A stretch of DNA of 64,000 bases from Axinella damicornis (GCA_963931865.1 OZ007511.1:4048626-4112625), one strand, 5' to 3'. Positions 1 through 21,889 are shown, numbered from the stretch's first letter. Made by a program: numbers and translations. Notes: a model not told the origin generated them from the sequence alone.

Positions 1-616
1 GTTAACTGGTTCGATCGAGGTTTGGAGGTCATGCCGAGTTTTACTTGTGTAGGCGTGACCTAACAGGCCGTGGCATGGCGCCTAGCCGGCTCCACATGCA
101 CATGCCCGACATTGTACTATGTACGTACTACAATATACATGTACTATGCATGTGTGTGCACGTGCACGCAAGCGCAATCATGTGATTGATCACGTGCGAT
201 GCCATGCCCGTTTCCCATTGGGACCACGCCCTCCTTTTTTCTTACCTCCTACTTCGCTTGGAGGGCCCAAATTGGGGTTCTTTTACCCCAATCCCATCCC
301 AACTCGGCATGTGGTCACACCGGGAAGCTTTCTTAAGACCCGGTGGACAGAGAGTGAGCGGCGGGTGGGTGGGTGCAGTTGAACGAGTGCAAACTCTGCT
401 ACACTGCAGACAGTGAGTAGCTATGTTCTAAGCAGCTGCTATTCGCGGTAAGCCGAAAAACACCAAGGTAACCATCTCCCAGGCTAGCTATACAGCCCAA
501 TCAGATTCATTGGGGCTAATTGTGCGCCAACCCGGCCGGCTTGACCTCATTGCGCCCGCCTCTCTCCCAGTTAACTTGACCGCATGAACTTGGAAACTAC
601 TGTTATACTAGTCCGT
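1..616. other. No gene recognised (left edge)
   Basis: No exon with convincing splice signals and homology was found here on either strand. The stretch should be the intron, or further intronic sequence, downstream of the last visible exon of the minus-strand fibrocystin-L-like gene, whose reading frame is still open at 1217. Short palindromes such as the GTACGTAC/ACATGTAC run near 120-150 are not distinctive. Confidence 0.5.
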
Positions 617-1079
617 GTTGCACGACCGTACATTACTGAAACACGGGAGTCTTTTACATCTACAAGACGCAGCTCTGTTCAACCAAGCCGTGCCGTACGC
701 CCTCGGTAAGGTCGTAAAGCCAGGAATGGTGCTGAGGACGAACAACTGACAGCGATACAGCACGTACATAAAAGGTTTGTATGGTTAGCTACATACGGCC
801 AGGTCGAATTTATCTAGCTATGGGGTCTTACTGTTTGTATCGTGCTTCGCGTCCACTTCAGAGAGGCAGAAGCGGCGTATTGACGTCCACAGACTTCGAA
901 ACCATGGCCTCGCATGATGTTGGAGCCGTATATTTTACCGAATATTTGTCCGTGTTATTTCAGCTTACGTATCTCGATAAATTATACGGAGAATGTAACG
1001 GAACTGCTCGCGCATGCGTGAACAGTGGATACCAGGCGCTCTTCTCCCCAATTACCAAGAGCGCCTGGGAACGAGGCTA
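617..1079 (+). pseudogene. Decayed RecQ-like helicase fragment in a repeat
   Basis: This segment is closely similar along its whole length to 53246-53716, so it is a dispersed repeat. In the better preserved copy the translation contains KPGMVLKDEQLTAIQHV and GKNVFAWLRT, matching the region just before helicase motif I of the RecQ-like fragment at 28453-28818. Here the frame is lost by small indels. The right end, 1034-1079, is a small hairpin ending CTGGGAACGAGGCTA, the same terminus as the TAGCC...GGCTA repeat family. No matching left terminus was found. It is presumably non-functional. Confidence 0.6.
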
Positions 1080-1216
1080 TGGTAGTTTAATGCTCATCAA
1101 ATCCGCTACATGCCCAATTCACTAAAATTAGAACCAGGTAACATCTGCACACAAAAGATGTAGTGATAATTAACTAAAGAGCAGTGACATGGTGACAAAA
1201 TCACTAGTGACCCCAC

Positions 1217-11128
<9,912 letters not shown>

Positions 11129-11838
11129 TTTCGTAATCAATAGCTGGTAAGCATGCGGCGCCGGGTTTCAACAAGTTTTGACACCGAACAACTCCTCTAG
11201 ATCTGTTCTGGCGCAAAAGAACAGGAGCGGAACAGGAGCGCAACAACACGTCAGTACGTACAGCAGATCTAGACAGCCAGAGCAGCCTCAATTGACTCCG
11301 TAAATCACACTATGAGGCAGGAGGGTATAAAAGGTGAGAGGTTGCCTTATTTTCTGCATACCTTATTCATGGTGCATTTACAGCACATAGCTACACCTCA
11401 TAAATTCCATCACTGCTTCACTGCACTGCATACCTGTACTGTTTGATTGTTGTATCCACACATTGATATCTCAGTTTCATTAGTGCAAACAATTGCACTA
11501 ATGGACTGAGAAATGAATTCTTCAGTCCCATGCATGCAAATTTTACGACTCCTGTTTGTGCATAATTATAGTTACTACATCGAGCTTTCGCTTGTACGTG
11601 CAGTGGAGTGTAGGCTGGCCCAGTACACATACTTATTCAACTTCGCAATCAAAGTAGCTAGTGTAGTAGGCTGATGTATACTATACCTCAACACTACACA
11701 GCATCAATTTTAATAAACAAAATTAACTAGTATAATGACCGTGGTAATTAAGCATCTTAATAGTGATTTTAAGATGTTGTTTTAACAATTAGAAATTTGT
11801 TTAATATCAAAAGGGCTCACTAAGGTTTCAAAACAACA
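11129..11838. other. Intergenic, between two minus-strand genes
   Basis: This holds the 5' flank of the PKHD1L1-like gene and the 3' flank of the NLR gene. A TATAAAAG motif at about 11328 is in plus orientation, so it does not serve the minus-strand gene in the usual way. No canonical promoter could be assigned. Confidence 0.4.
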
Positions 11839-14800
11839 CTACGGTCTTAATGCATAGTACAGGTAAGTTGCAATGTCCATTCCCTTGCACTTTCTTGGAT
11901 CCAGTTCAGTAAGCTGCATTCGCTCTTCTGCAGTTCGGTTCAGTATTCTTCTTCCAGTCTCAGTAAGTCTGTTGCCATGCACACTGTGGGACGACAGGTA
12001 CATGCTTGTCCTCATATTCTTTATCTCCAGCAAAATAAAGTAGAGGAAACCTCGATACAATCATATGTACACTCCTGGTAGAGCATCCAGTAGGGCAAAC
12101 TCACTTTTTAACATGCCTTGCTTTACTCTCACCTTGTGGATACCAGGAGCCCATAGTCAGAAGGACCATCCAACTATGAGAACAAGTCTGCTCTAATAGC
12201 GCTAATTAGTTGTTGACCATATAATTATGGCAAGTGAGAATATCTGTACTCACTTGCCATATAATTATGGAGTGAGAATCCAAACCAGCAAGTGAACTAA
12301 CCCCCCCGCGTGCTGGCTCTTGTTACATAAAGAGGATCCAAACAATGGCACGGTTCGGTTGCTATACAGTTTGAACGAACATGTTCACTAAGTTGAGCAC
12401 TCCTCGTTATGGGCTCCTGTGATACTCATGGATACTTCAGCGGACCGAGTGAACATGCACCATCTTGTACTTATAGCTTATACCCCAACTAACAGACTTC
12501 AACACTGCCAATGACAGTTGAAGTGAACAATGGTGGTCAATGGGATGACAAAAGCACTCACAACTCCACCATCATGCAAGGTTAATGTTCAGCACAGTTA
12601 TTGGGCAAGTGTGAGTGCATGAGCCCACATTGGTTGTAGTCAAGCTGGTGTACACATGTCCCCATACAGTATATTATAACGTACACTTCCAGACGTTGTA
12701 TACTGATACCGTAAATCTGGTGCATGTCATAATAGGTACTAAAATGCAGCATATGTGAACGGATCAAGTAAAAATGGAACCTTAGGCACAGTCAAATGTG
12801 GGGAATTGTCCAAATTGCTTAAAAATGGATTAAAACTTGTGCACCCCCTTCGAAGAAACGCCTGAAAATTGGAGAAACTCAATTCTTGGAAATATTCTGA
12901 AACATATTTAGAACCAATTCCCATTTCAGGGGGTGCAAAGTGGGATGTGTGCCTAAGGTTCCATTTTTACTTGATCCGTTCACATATAGTACACAATGGC
13001 GATCACAACAGTGCAGTTAGAATCTTGGTGTATACCTTTATTGAGTGATATAAAGTCTATTTTTGTGGAACAAATTTCCTATACCAGAGGTATAACTATT
13101 CTGGGCTTGCCAAAATAAATAGTCAAGTTTGACTCATATATAATATATATAATTCATCATGACGTCACTCATGACAAATTGTACCAGCCCAAGTACATCA
13201 TCGAAAACTGGAGGAAGGTCATTTACGTAAGAAAGTTCTAAGCTACATCTAGTAACTTCTACTTACTGAAGTCTTATAAGATGAGGCCAGCTTTCTTTCA
13301 GGCTTTCAGCCAAACAGATTGCTCCTTCATCGCCCCACACATTATAGCTCAACCTATCGGTACAGAAGAGTATATGGATTATATATGGAGGATGTTGTTG
13401 CACCCAATACCTACGTACGTACCACATGCTCTGCAGTTTTGAATGGTTTTTCAAACCAAAAGCAAGAGCTGAAATGCCTCGGTTTCCAACAAAGTTGTAA
13501 TGCAGCCTAAAAGGAGCGTTAAATCATGTTCATGAATGTAATTATAGCCACATAATTACATAACATACCACAACTCCTTCAGGTCAGGCCAGTTACCATT
13601 TGCAAATGCTTCAGCCAACCCCACCGCTCCTTCATCATCCATTTCAAACTTAGAGAATCTGAAAGCAAATCACCATATCTGTTTATCAAGCAGATACTTT
13701 TTGGTAGTGATGACAATGACTCACTTCAACACTTGTAACTTGCTCAACTTTTTCAATGTAGGAAGTAGCATCAATATTCCAGGACTTCCAAGGTCATTAT
13801 ATCCCAGACTGTGACAAAAGAGTACCAAACTATGACATACACTACTGATGATATACATTGGAGGTTGCAGACTCTGGGAAGTATACTGAAGTCATATATA
13901 ATTTTTAGGGTAGAGACGAGTCAACTCCTAGGAGGGGAAAAAATCTCCTATGGCAATAGTGAGACTCAAACCAGCAACCTTTCGATTACCAGTTGAATGC
14001 TTTAACCACTCGGCCACCAGCCACCCCTCTCATGTCCACCTCCAGCTCATTACATCTAGTAAATGCACACCATAGTTGCCAAGTTTTTGAAACAACCTCA
14101 GGGACACTTAGCGTAGATCCAACTAGCCCCCGCACAACACATGGTGACACCTCAAGCAATTATAAACCATGCACCAAGATATCGATCAATCCACAAGGCA
14201 TAAAAGTGCATTCCCTTCTTTGCTCCAGGTAGTCTTAGAACACAACTGAGCCAGCTTGTACAATGTATAATACACAGTCATGTATTTCCGTTCCCAGACT
14301 GCATGCAACCAGACTAAACAGGCCTTTCATTATTCCCAGGACTGTCCCAGATGTTGTGAGATGGTATGGCATACACAGCAAAAGTGTATCGTTGCCGCTG
14401 GTCTCTATAGTTTATATCTGTACTATATTTCATTACTTACATAGATGCACCTTCATTCATACTTACTGAATAAATTCAAGATTTGGGGTCTTCTCCAGAA
14501 ATGTGTTAATCAATGATATGTTTGAGTTTCCTGGTCCAAGTACGTTAGCTGTAAGCCTGCATAAACAATAAGTAGGAGAGCTCACGTTATCCTGCCTTGT
14601 GTTAATTTAAGAATCAGTAACTGTTAGTTTAGATAGTGCAGAATGGATACCAGAACTTCCTAGAATCACAATTTCTTGTGCATAAGAAGATGGTACCGGT
14701 ATAGCCTTGCCCGCAGTAGGTTTTTACTGCTTTACGTACAAAGGCCTGCATATGTATATACAAGTGAATGATGTCAAGGTTGGAGAGAAGTGCTTAAGGC

Positions 14801-17800
14801 AAAGAGAACTTGATTACATGTGCACATTCTGACAGTGACACTCAAAACAGCATAAAGAATGGCATTGTTCATTTGGTACATATATATACCTTTGGAATAA
14901 GTGTGCAGAAATTAGAATGCAATACAAGCATTTCACATTACACATTACGTTATGTATGCTCATCTGGTTTGGGAGGCAAATTGCTTGATACAAAATTTGT
15001 ATTTTAACTATGTAATCAAAACCAGTCTCACTATAATATTATAGCCACAAGCTCATAGTCCTCTTCTTGACAGCTTAAGCTTAATGTTGACCCATGCACA
15101 ATAAAGATTTTCACCTGTGACTCTGCTCACATGCATGGTAAAATGTACCAAGCTCTCCTCTACACATCTATATACTGACATGGTGAATGAGGATAGTATA
15201 TGGACGTAATGAAAAGGTAATGCCACTTACTCCAACTCCACAGTATTTGGCAGTGTGGCATTTCCCATTTGCCGTAGAACAGCAGACAACCCAACAGCAC
15301 CCATATAACAGTCACGAAGATTTAGTATCCTAATGCTTTGATTGTTGTGAAATAGTGTGAATCCCAAAGCAGACGAGTCATATGGTGTCAGTGGAAAGTG
15401 AAAGGATTTGTTTCTGAAATTTAAAACTCCTTGCAAGCCATCCATAAATTCATGTGATGCTGCCACTGATCTAGCCTCAAAAACACAACGCAGCAGAGTT
15501 CGGTCGACTGACCTGATGTCTCTAAACATTGGTTTTGTATCCTTATTTACAGCAATGGCAGTAGTGTTTTGTACTGCTAGATCAATGCGGTGGTACAACG
15601 TAGTTCGAAACACCTCAAATGCATGATCTTTTAGCTTTGTAAGACCAGCATAGAATTTGAGGATCTCACTCATTCTAGGGTTAACAGCATTGTCCATAGC
15701 TATTTGCAACTGGATATCATTTGAAAGAGTTGTAAGATGAAAAGCTGCAAGAAATTCTTGGAAGGTAAGATGTAGAAAGCTGTAAGTACTTTCCATGTAA
15801 GTACGACTGGAAGACCAGTAGCGGTCCTCAGTGAGAAGACCAAGGTGGGTAGAATTGAACTCTTTTTCAGTGAAGAGGAGCTTGTCTTCAAGTCTTCCAT
15901 GGAATGCAAGCTTGCATATTTTGTAGAAACCTACCTTAAATTCTGTGCTTTTTACATGATAGACATCCTTTAAAGTGTCCATTCGAATTTCAATGCCCAA
16001 CTTCATTCCATGCCGAGTCAACATATGTACTGTAAACAGACCATAGATTTCTGTCTCTGTGGCTGGAAGTGGAGCTCCTTCCGGATTGTCAAACAGCCAA
16101 ATAATTATGACAAGATTGATGGGCAAGTAGCACATGTGCATGACATCAGGATGTGCTTCCAGGTAGTTTAGGAGTTCACTCGACTTATTTTGTTCCCTAT
16201 AATATTGGGTAATATACTGCTTAACATCATCCTTTAAGAAGCCAATGACTTCAATATACTTCCCAGAGTCTGCAGCCTTTTTTCTAAGTGGCTCAGTGGC
16301 GGATGGCCGAGATGCTAATATGACAGTGCTATTGGGAAGCGTCTCACCAAGGAAGAGCCTAAAAAGTGCTCCATCTTTCTCAGATGCTCCAGCATGCTCA
16401 TCAATACCATCTATTGCGAAGCAAACTCCCTCTCCCGCTGTCTTGGTAATCCAATCATAGATGCCAGAAATGGTGTCGGTAGGAAAGTGTTCACCAAGTA
16501 AATCTTCTATCTTGATTTGGCTGGTCATTAGAAGCCTCCGTAATGGCACAAGAAGGAAAACGATACAGTCTTTGAGAATGGCATCGTTAGCCCACTGTGT
16601 ACTGATTCGTCCCATAAGAGTTGTCTTTCCACTACCTGGACGACCTTCTATCAAGATCCTTGCACCCTGGTTTCCATCTTTAAACTCAAAGATTTGCTCA
16701 AATTCAACTTCTACTTTCTTATGCACAATGTCATCAACAGAACCTTGAATGGTCTCCCTAGCAAGCTTTTGTCGTGACAAGTCTACAGGTTCCAATTTCA
16801 CCAATGCAAGGTGAACATGCTCCTTCTTGTACACTGTTGGAAAACTGGACAAATGATCACCAAATACAGGAATCCCTGCACAATGCTGCAAATACTTGTC
16901 ACGCAAAGCTTTGCTGTAATCTTCAAGTGGATTTGGGACATACTTAAAGTATCCTACAGCCATCGCTGTGAGATCACCTACATGGACAAATCAACAGCAT
17001 AAATTATATTTCAAACTCTTCTTATTGCATGGTAGCTACATTACGATTTGGTCAAGGCGGGGCTCATATACACTCATTCTGAGAGACTGGTTAGTTTGTC
17101 CATAGGTTAGCAGATGTAAGTTCAATTGGGTACTTTTATATTTTTGTATCTTTGCTTACTAGGAGGTTGCATAGGCTTTTATTTTGTTTCTGTGTAGCTA
17201 CTAGGCCTCATCTTTGTTACCTATGGCTCCTTTAGTACTTTTGCCCTTTCGGCCGCCGTTTTTGTACTTAAAAGTGGGACTTCTTGTGTGTGGGATTCTG
17301 CCGTTGATGTTATCTTGCTCTGTTAGCTACAATAAAGTGCGAGTCGAGTCCTTCCCAGTTCGTCCAGCGGTAGCTAATTAGCTGTTACACTCATGCATAT
17401 GGCAACAGGTTTCCATTTCTTCTCAAGTACATGCTTGGAGCCTGGTTACCCCAGCCTGCATGGGATGAATCACTAACCCCATTACTCAGAGCTTACCGCC
17501 AAACAGTTCAATCATAACTGCAGCCACAGCAACCACCAATGCAAGAAAGCTCAAGTAGTACTTCACATTGCCTGTTTCTGAATGCAGAATAAGGTGAACA
17601 TTCAATTTGTGGAACAAACGTCTTGATTACCGCAGAGGGGTTTACCATGCTACTGCATGGAGAGAAGTGCCTATTTAAACCAGATCTCAACCAAAACAGC
17701 TTTATGTCCCTTCCGAAGGACGTGAAAATTACTTCTTTTCTTGTTTAACTTAAGGGCTGAAAAAAGCAACATGTTGCGTATCAGAACTAGAATGTTGGAC

Positions 17801-20097
17801 CTCTATAGGTCCAAAGTCCATGCAGATCCAGTGCTGAACTATTTGGTCAGCAGTGACAACTCAAAGTTAAAACAATGTGGACCAGGCATCTTTATTCACT
17901 GGACAAGTGGACTTGGACTGGACTGGACTGGAGTGATCTTTTTTTTGCAGTAGCCAGCTCTGCTGTCATTTATTATAGCCAAATTAACATAGTACGTAGC
18001 AAATGTTTGTTACTACAGATGTATACATGACTATTATAAAATGCAGTTCTTGTAGTGGGAGGGCACTTCGCCACTGAATTCTTTCCCGTACTGAATTGGT
18101 AGCCTCATTCCAAGGCTCTACACAACATGCGAAGAAGCGACGGAAAGCTGGGCGATAGCATGGGAATGAGGTTACTGAATTGGTGTGAGGTTACCAAATA
18201 GTCTCCTTTAATTTGCACAGCATATACCTTCTGGGATCTCAAATTCAGGGCAGTACAGACAGGCCAACTTCCTTCCCAGTGAAGTCTTTCCCACAGAACA
18301 GAGAGCACAAACCAATGCTTTCCAAGAGGGAGGAGTGGAGGTGCCCGTCTTTAACCAAACCTTCAGGATCTCACACAGACTGTCTCTGTCATCACGATAC
18401 TGATGAGAGATACTCTCAAGGGTGCTGGGAGGGACCTTCAACTGGACTCCAATATTGCGCCATTTGGAACGGGCCGGATATACTGCCTCAAGAATAGCCC
18501 CCAGTTGATGTTGATCACAACCTATCATACTGGGCATTTCCAAACCTGTTAATCAGTAACAATAATCAATTACATGTAGAGACTGGGTACTTGACGTAGA
18601 GTATGTGTATATGTAATTATTGCATCAGCCTCATTCCCAGGCTGCAGAATGGGAACGAGACTACAATTGCATGGGTTGAAAGAATGGTGTAGCAAGGAGG
18701 GCACACATGTTATGTATGCTCATGTACCTAATCTCAACAGTAGCCTCATTCCCAAAAAATCGAAAAGGGGTCTGGTAGCATTTCCATGTTTAATCTGTCG
18801 CTGCTGTACACGTCATCAAACGCGTGCTACGGTAGGACATGCCTCATTTCAAACATCTGATCAGCTGACTATCACAGTCACAAAGACTAACGTGGAGCCC
18901 GAGAGAGTAACTGTTTCACATTACATTGGTTGATCGGGACTCCACCTAGTGCTGAAATACGATTGGGAAGTTTGCCGCGATGATCCGTATGTGTAAACAG
19001 CACTCTCTGATTTTGATTGTCCAGTGATCTCCCGCAAACATGACAGCACTTACTCACGAAGGAAAGAGACGAGGACACCGCAGTCTCGAGTGAAGAATTA
19101 AGCTCTATAACGATCTGCGTGGTCCGTTTTGTATTAGTAACACTTTGTCTCACATGAAGGATCATGTTCGCGCATGGTTTCGCTGATACCTGATATTGGT
19201 GCCTCCTGAAAATGTGCAGCAATAGGGCTACCAGACCCCTTTCCAATTTTTGGATGGGGCCTGGGAACGGGGCTAGCACAACAGATGCTGCGGCATGGAG
19301 ACAGGGAGTGTGCCCGCAGCATGCAATGTAGGCTACAATGCTGCAACTGAAAGGAGCAGGGAGTATCCTCACAAGAGGCAGCCATGAGGCTACTACAAAT
19401 GCTGCAATAATGAATATTGTCAATGTCGTAATTGGTCCAGCAGGAAGTACATTGTACTCTGCACAGGATTAGGGCCTGGGCAGAGGATAAAGCCAATTAA
19501 CCGCTGGGGTTTTCGTTGGCTACAATACTTGCCTGGCTACGTAGTGAGATACTGGCATTGAAGCATGCACTTCCAGCAGGATGATGGTGCAATCATGCTT
19601 ATGAAAGGTAGGCAGTGTTTCATATACAAAATCGTAGCATTGCAAAGTAAGGGTAGCCTCCCAGGCTCTCTTTCCTGGGAGTGAGGCTAAAGTAAGGGGG
19701 GAAATGCATGAGTTGCTTGCATACATAATGGGTACTCCCACATGCATACATAATACTTCTTGGGTACTCCCACATGTTCCTGCCTACCTGGTTCCTCGGT
19801 TCCACAACTTCTAGAGCAGCAGTGTTCACGCTCCAGACGACTCGCCAGCTGACCCTCTCCAATACTGTGAGTCTTGAGCGCGATTACTAACGCTCTCCAC
19901 GTAGGCCTAGGTTGTATTTGCTTCAGCCAGTGAGTGATGACTGCGAGCAGGCAATCGTCTGGGTCGGTAAACCGATCTCGGATTGCATCCAGTGTGTCCA
20001 CGCTTTCCTTCAGCTGTAGACCAATATAATACCAATTTGTTCGGGCGCAACGCAGGTCCCTCAAGATATCGGAGAGATCGTTGTTGGACAAGGTCAT
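11839..20097 (-). CDS. NLR-type receptor: Death-Death-TM-NACHT-LRR, 1005 residues
   Basis: Innate immune receptor-like NTPase. Exons on the minus strand: 19788-20097, 18228-18545, 17497-17571, 15231-16965, 14467-14556, 13725-13808, 13569-13658, 13423-13506, 13267-13353, 11839-11983. They join in consistent phase to 3018 nt with a terminal TAG. Residues 1-95 and about 107-200 are two Death-fold domains (e.g. WYYIGLQLKES and KWRNIGVQLKVPPSTLESI, each followed by a W..AL.. helix). The 75-nt third exon encodes YYLSFLALVVAVAAVMIELF, a predicted transmembrane helix. NACHT follows, with Walker A GRPGSGKTT near residue 342 and Walker B VCFAIDGIDE near 415. Six small exons of 84-90 nt class encode ribonuclease-inhibitor-type LRRs (LHYNFVGNRGISALAFGL), all split in phase 2, one repeat per exon. 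The start is the first ATG of the first Death exon; its acceptor-like CTGCAG just upstream and a donor at about 20203 suggest a non-coding 5' exon. No exact orthologue is claimed. Confidence 0.88.
12218..12270. repeat. Short palindrome
   Basis: CCATATAATTATGGCAAGTG is followed after about 15 nt by its reverse complement CACTTGCCATATAATTATGG, giving a stem of over 20 bp. It lies in the last intron of the NLR gene. Confidence 0.8.
12752..12989. repeat. MITE, about 240 bp with 40-bp TIRs
   Basis: The left end ATATGTGAACGGATCAAGTA... through GGAACCTTAGGCACA recurs inverted at 12946-12989. The internal sequence shows no gene. It lies in the last intron of the NLR gene. A target-site duplication could not be identified with confidence. 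Confidence 0.85.
13899..14028 (-). repeat. tRNA-derived SINE, 5' part, minus strand
   Basis: Read on the minus strand the head is GGGGTGGCTGGTGGCCGAGT..., with an A-box-like TGGCCGAGTGG and a B-box-like GGTTTGAGTC at tRNA spacing, then a tail shared with the SINE at 47667-47970. The cloverleaf is degenerate and lacks a tRNA 3' end, so it is a SINE head and not a tRNA gene. It lies in an NLR intron. Confidence 0.75.
14069..14345 (+). repeat. Dispersed repeat, copy 2
   Basis: Second copy of the repeat described at 9505-9790, same orientation, moderately diverged, in an NLR intron. Confidence 0.7.
17886..17950. repeat. Solo end of the GGACTGGACT foldback family
   Basis: GGCATCTTTATTCACTGGAC followed by imperfect GGACTGGACT units matches the terminal part of the foldback element at 51279-51807. 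Only one arm is visible, so this is a fragment. It lies in an NLR intron. Confidence 0.7.
18100..18174. mobile_element. Miniature TAGCC...GGTTA inverted-repeat insertion, 75 bp
   Basis: The element begins TAGCCTCATTCC and ends GGGAATGAGGTTA. It is flanked on both sides by the identical nine bases CTGAATTGG (18091-18099 and 18175-18183), read here as a target-site duplication. It lies in the intron between the TM exon and the second Death exon of the NLR gene. Confidence 0.85.
18626..18663. mobile_element. Miniature TAGCC-family insertion, eroded, 38 bp
   Basis: CAGCCTCATTCCCAGG...GGGAACGAGACTA, with flanks TTATTGCAT and CAATTGCAT (7 of 9 identical). It is interpreted as an older insertion of the same family. 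Confidence 0.6.
18741..19275. mobile_element. TAGCC-family element, about 535 bp
   Basis: Long terminal inverted repeats: TAGCCTCATTCCCAAAAAAT... through GGGGTCTGGTAGCA at the left and the inverse, ending GGGAACGGGGCTA, at the right. Flanks are TCTCAACAG and GCACAACAG (7 of 9). The interior has open frames but nothing recognisable. It occupies the intron between the two Death exons of the NLR gene. Confidence 0.7.
19654..19689. mobile_element. Miniature TAGCC...GGCTA insertion, 36 bp
   Basis: TAGCCTCCCAGG...CCTGGGAGTGAGGCTA, flanked by perfect direct repeats AAGTAAGGG (19645-19653 and 19690-19698). There is almost no sequence between the two inverted ends. Confidence 0.9.
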
Positions 20098-20545
20098 GTT
20101 GTCGACCTGCAGTCACAGCATCACTACATCAGTGGCCACGCCCACTAATTTGTACTGGAATACCGGAACATCCCCATTGGTAATGAAGTGAGTTACCTCA
20201 GATGTAGAACAAAAAAGCAGTAGACAGCATCATAGCATATAATGTGTGAATGAAAAACAACTTCACTCTCTCCCTTGAGGTGTGTCTACCCTGTCCACGT
20301 AATTGTTGTTCCTGAAGAAAAAGGAAGGTGCAAAGCATGCAGATAACGTTCAGCAACACTCCCTTCTCCATAGTGTAAGGGAATATGGATGCCACTACTT
20401 TTGAACTTGAACAGGAGTCAAAGGGTAAATGACTCTCAGTCTGTCTGCAAAGCACCAGACAAATCAGGTCATTAGAATCAATTGTGTCTGGAATATGAAA
20501 TTGGTCCGCGTCTCTAACCCCCTCCCTCCTTCCCCTCCTCTATAG

Positions 20546-21888
20546 GGCAAATTTTGGACCATCTCCAGCAATGATTGCCCTGGACAATGTCCAATGTTCC
20601 AGCAATGAGGCTGAACTCTTCGACTGCCAACACTTGCCTTGGGGCTCAAGCGACTGCAATCATAGTGAAGATGCGGGAGTGGCATGCAAAAGTGAGCTTG
20701 GTCACATGATTGGATGCTAGAATGGAAACTTCTGGGGCATCCATTACTGCCTATACATTAGTACTGTAATGCCACCTGTATGTTCAGGTAGGGGGATAGC
20801 CTGATTCCCTGGCCCAATACGGCCTGGGAACGAGGCTAGTAGGGGGACTATAGTATAGTGAGATTTTATTGGCGGTTAGCACTTGGCCCCCTTGTGGTAA
20901 ATTGTCCTTTATTACCCTGTGCGCATGCGCAGCAGGGGTAGAGTGATCGGTTTGTCTGTCAGTCAGACAGTGGAAATTTTTCGGTGCTTTGCGCGAAATA
21001 CTGATCAACACCCCGCGGCTGTTTTGCGGCCGCTGCGCGCCTCCATACTTCGCCGACCCCCCCCAACCTTCTATTGCTGTGCACGCCTGTGACGATTAGC
21101 TGTGTTCTAATTTATACAACTTGACCACACCCTGTTTCTAACATTACTGCCACAACTTACAGGTATCTTATTCTGCATTGTAGGCCCTAGCTCTCATTGT
21201 GCGTGCTGTATTAAAATGCATGAATGATCGGCAGTTAAAAAGTCGCGCACGGGGTACGTGCTCTGCTAAGCACCTCTAGTTGTACAGTGAATGGGTCCAT
21301 GTCTTTGTGTGCAGGTCTTGGTCTGTGTGCGCTATATATTGTTCGTGTGCTGCTTACATGTGATAATAGTTTTTTTGGTTGTGAGTACTGAGCAGTGAAT
21401 CTGTCAGAGCGCTAGGGTGTGCATCTACCATGTGACCAGTCTGGGACCGGGTCAGAGAGCGACTAGCTGCTGGCTAGGTCGGAGTAAGGGCGGAGTGGTA
21501 GGACCACTCTCACCATAGTGATCAAGGGTGCTAGTGTGAAGTGCATGACATTCACCACAGTGGATCAGATGCTATTTGAAGGGCATGAGTGTGAGGAGGT
21601 TGAGAGATTGGCATTAATTGTGTCATCATTGCATTACACTATTGTTACATTAGTTTCTGTACATGCAGACACAAATTTTATCCAATCATGCTCCATGAAT
21701 CATATCATGTGACTTGCTTTAGATCATACATCATGTACACCCACACACACATGCTCACTACAGATGTTACAATATCCAAGTCTGCAGTACCTCCCACAAT
21801 GATGACGAAAATATCCCCCACAGTAATGAAAACAATATCTCCCACAATGACGAAAAGAGCAACAACAAAGGAATACCCCCCACAATGA
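20546..21888 (+). pseudogene. SRCR-domain exon plus Thr-rich exon, probably a broken gene
   Basis: Exon 20546-20691 has a TATAG acceptor and AAAA|GTGAGC donor and encodes the C-terminal half of a scavenger receptor cysteine-rich domain: ALDNVQCSSNEAELFDCQH then WGSSDCNHSEDAGVAC. The next candidate exon, 21764-21888, follows a CACTACAG acceptor and joins in the same phase, giving NVTISKSAVPPTMMTKIS and further Thr/Pro-rich sequence, then TGA. Such a Thr-rich stalk commonly follows SRCR domains in membrane receptors. A hydrophobic frame at 22150-22220 (IGPVVGGSIVAMLAVCC) and a tail-like exon at 22405-22491 lie downstream but do not join in frame. The N-terminal half of the SRCR domain is absent from the 450 bp separating this exon from the divergent NLR gene. 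I read it as a remnant or a mis-assembled gene. Confidence 0.5.
20797..20838. mobile_element. Miniature TAGCC...GGCTA insertion, 42 bp
   Basis: TAGCCTGATTCCCTGG...CCTGGGAACGAGGCTA, flanked by perfect direct repeats GTAGGGGGA (20788-20796 and 20839-20847). Confidence 0.9.
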
Positions 21889-21889
21889 A

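Noticed and set aside
11326..11335. TATA box upstream of the PKHD1L1-like gene
   Set aside because: The TATAAAAG is on the plus strand, the wrong orientation for the minus-strand gene, and no plus-strand exon follows.
13985..14028. A genuine tRNA gene
   Set aside because: A and B boxes are present but the stems are incomplete, and the sequence continues into a SINE body shared with 47667-47970.
17040..17410. Possible solo LTR (ACAATAAAGTGCGAGTCGAG followed by ...GCTGTTACA)
   Set aside because: A polyadenylation-like signal near a possible ACA end was suggestive, but no matching TG start and no target duplication could be found.
18887..19496. Minus-strand open frames of 120-178 codons between the Death exons
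   Set aside because: They lie inside a terminal-inverted-repeat element, show no domain, and the flanking Death exons join directly in phase.
20198..20455. Signal-peptide exon for the NLR gene (minus frame with hydrophobic stretches)
   Set aside because: The hydrophobic frame ends in TGA one base before the donor-like GAG|GTAACT, so it cannot be spliced in frame; at most it is a non-coding 5' exon.
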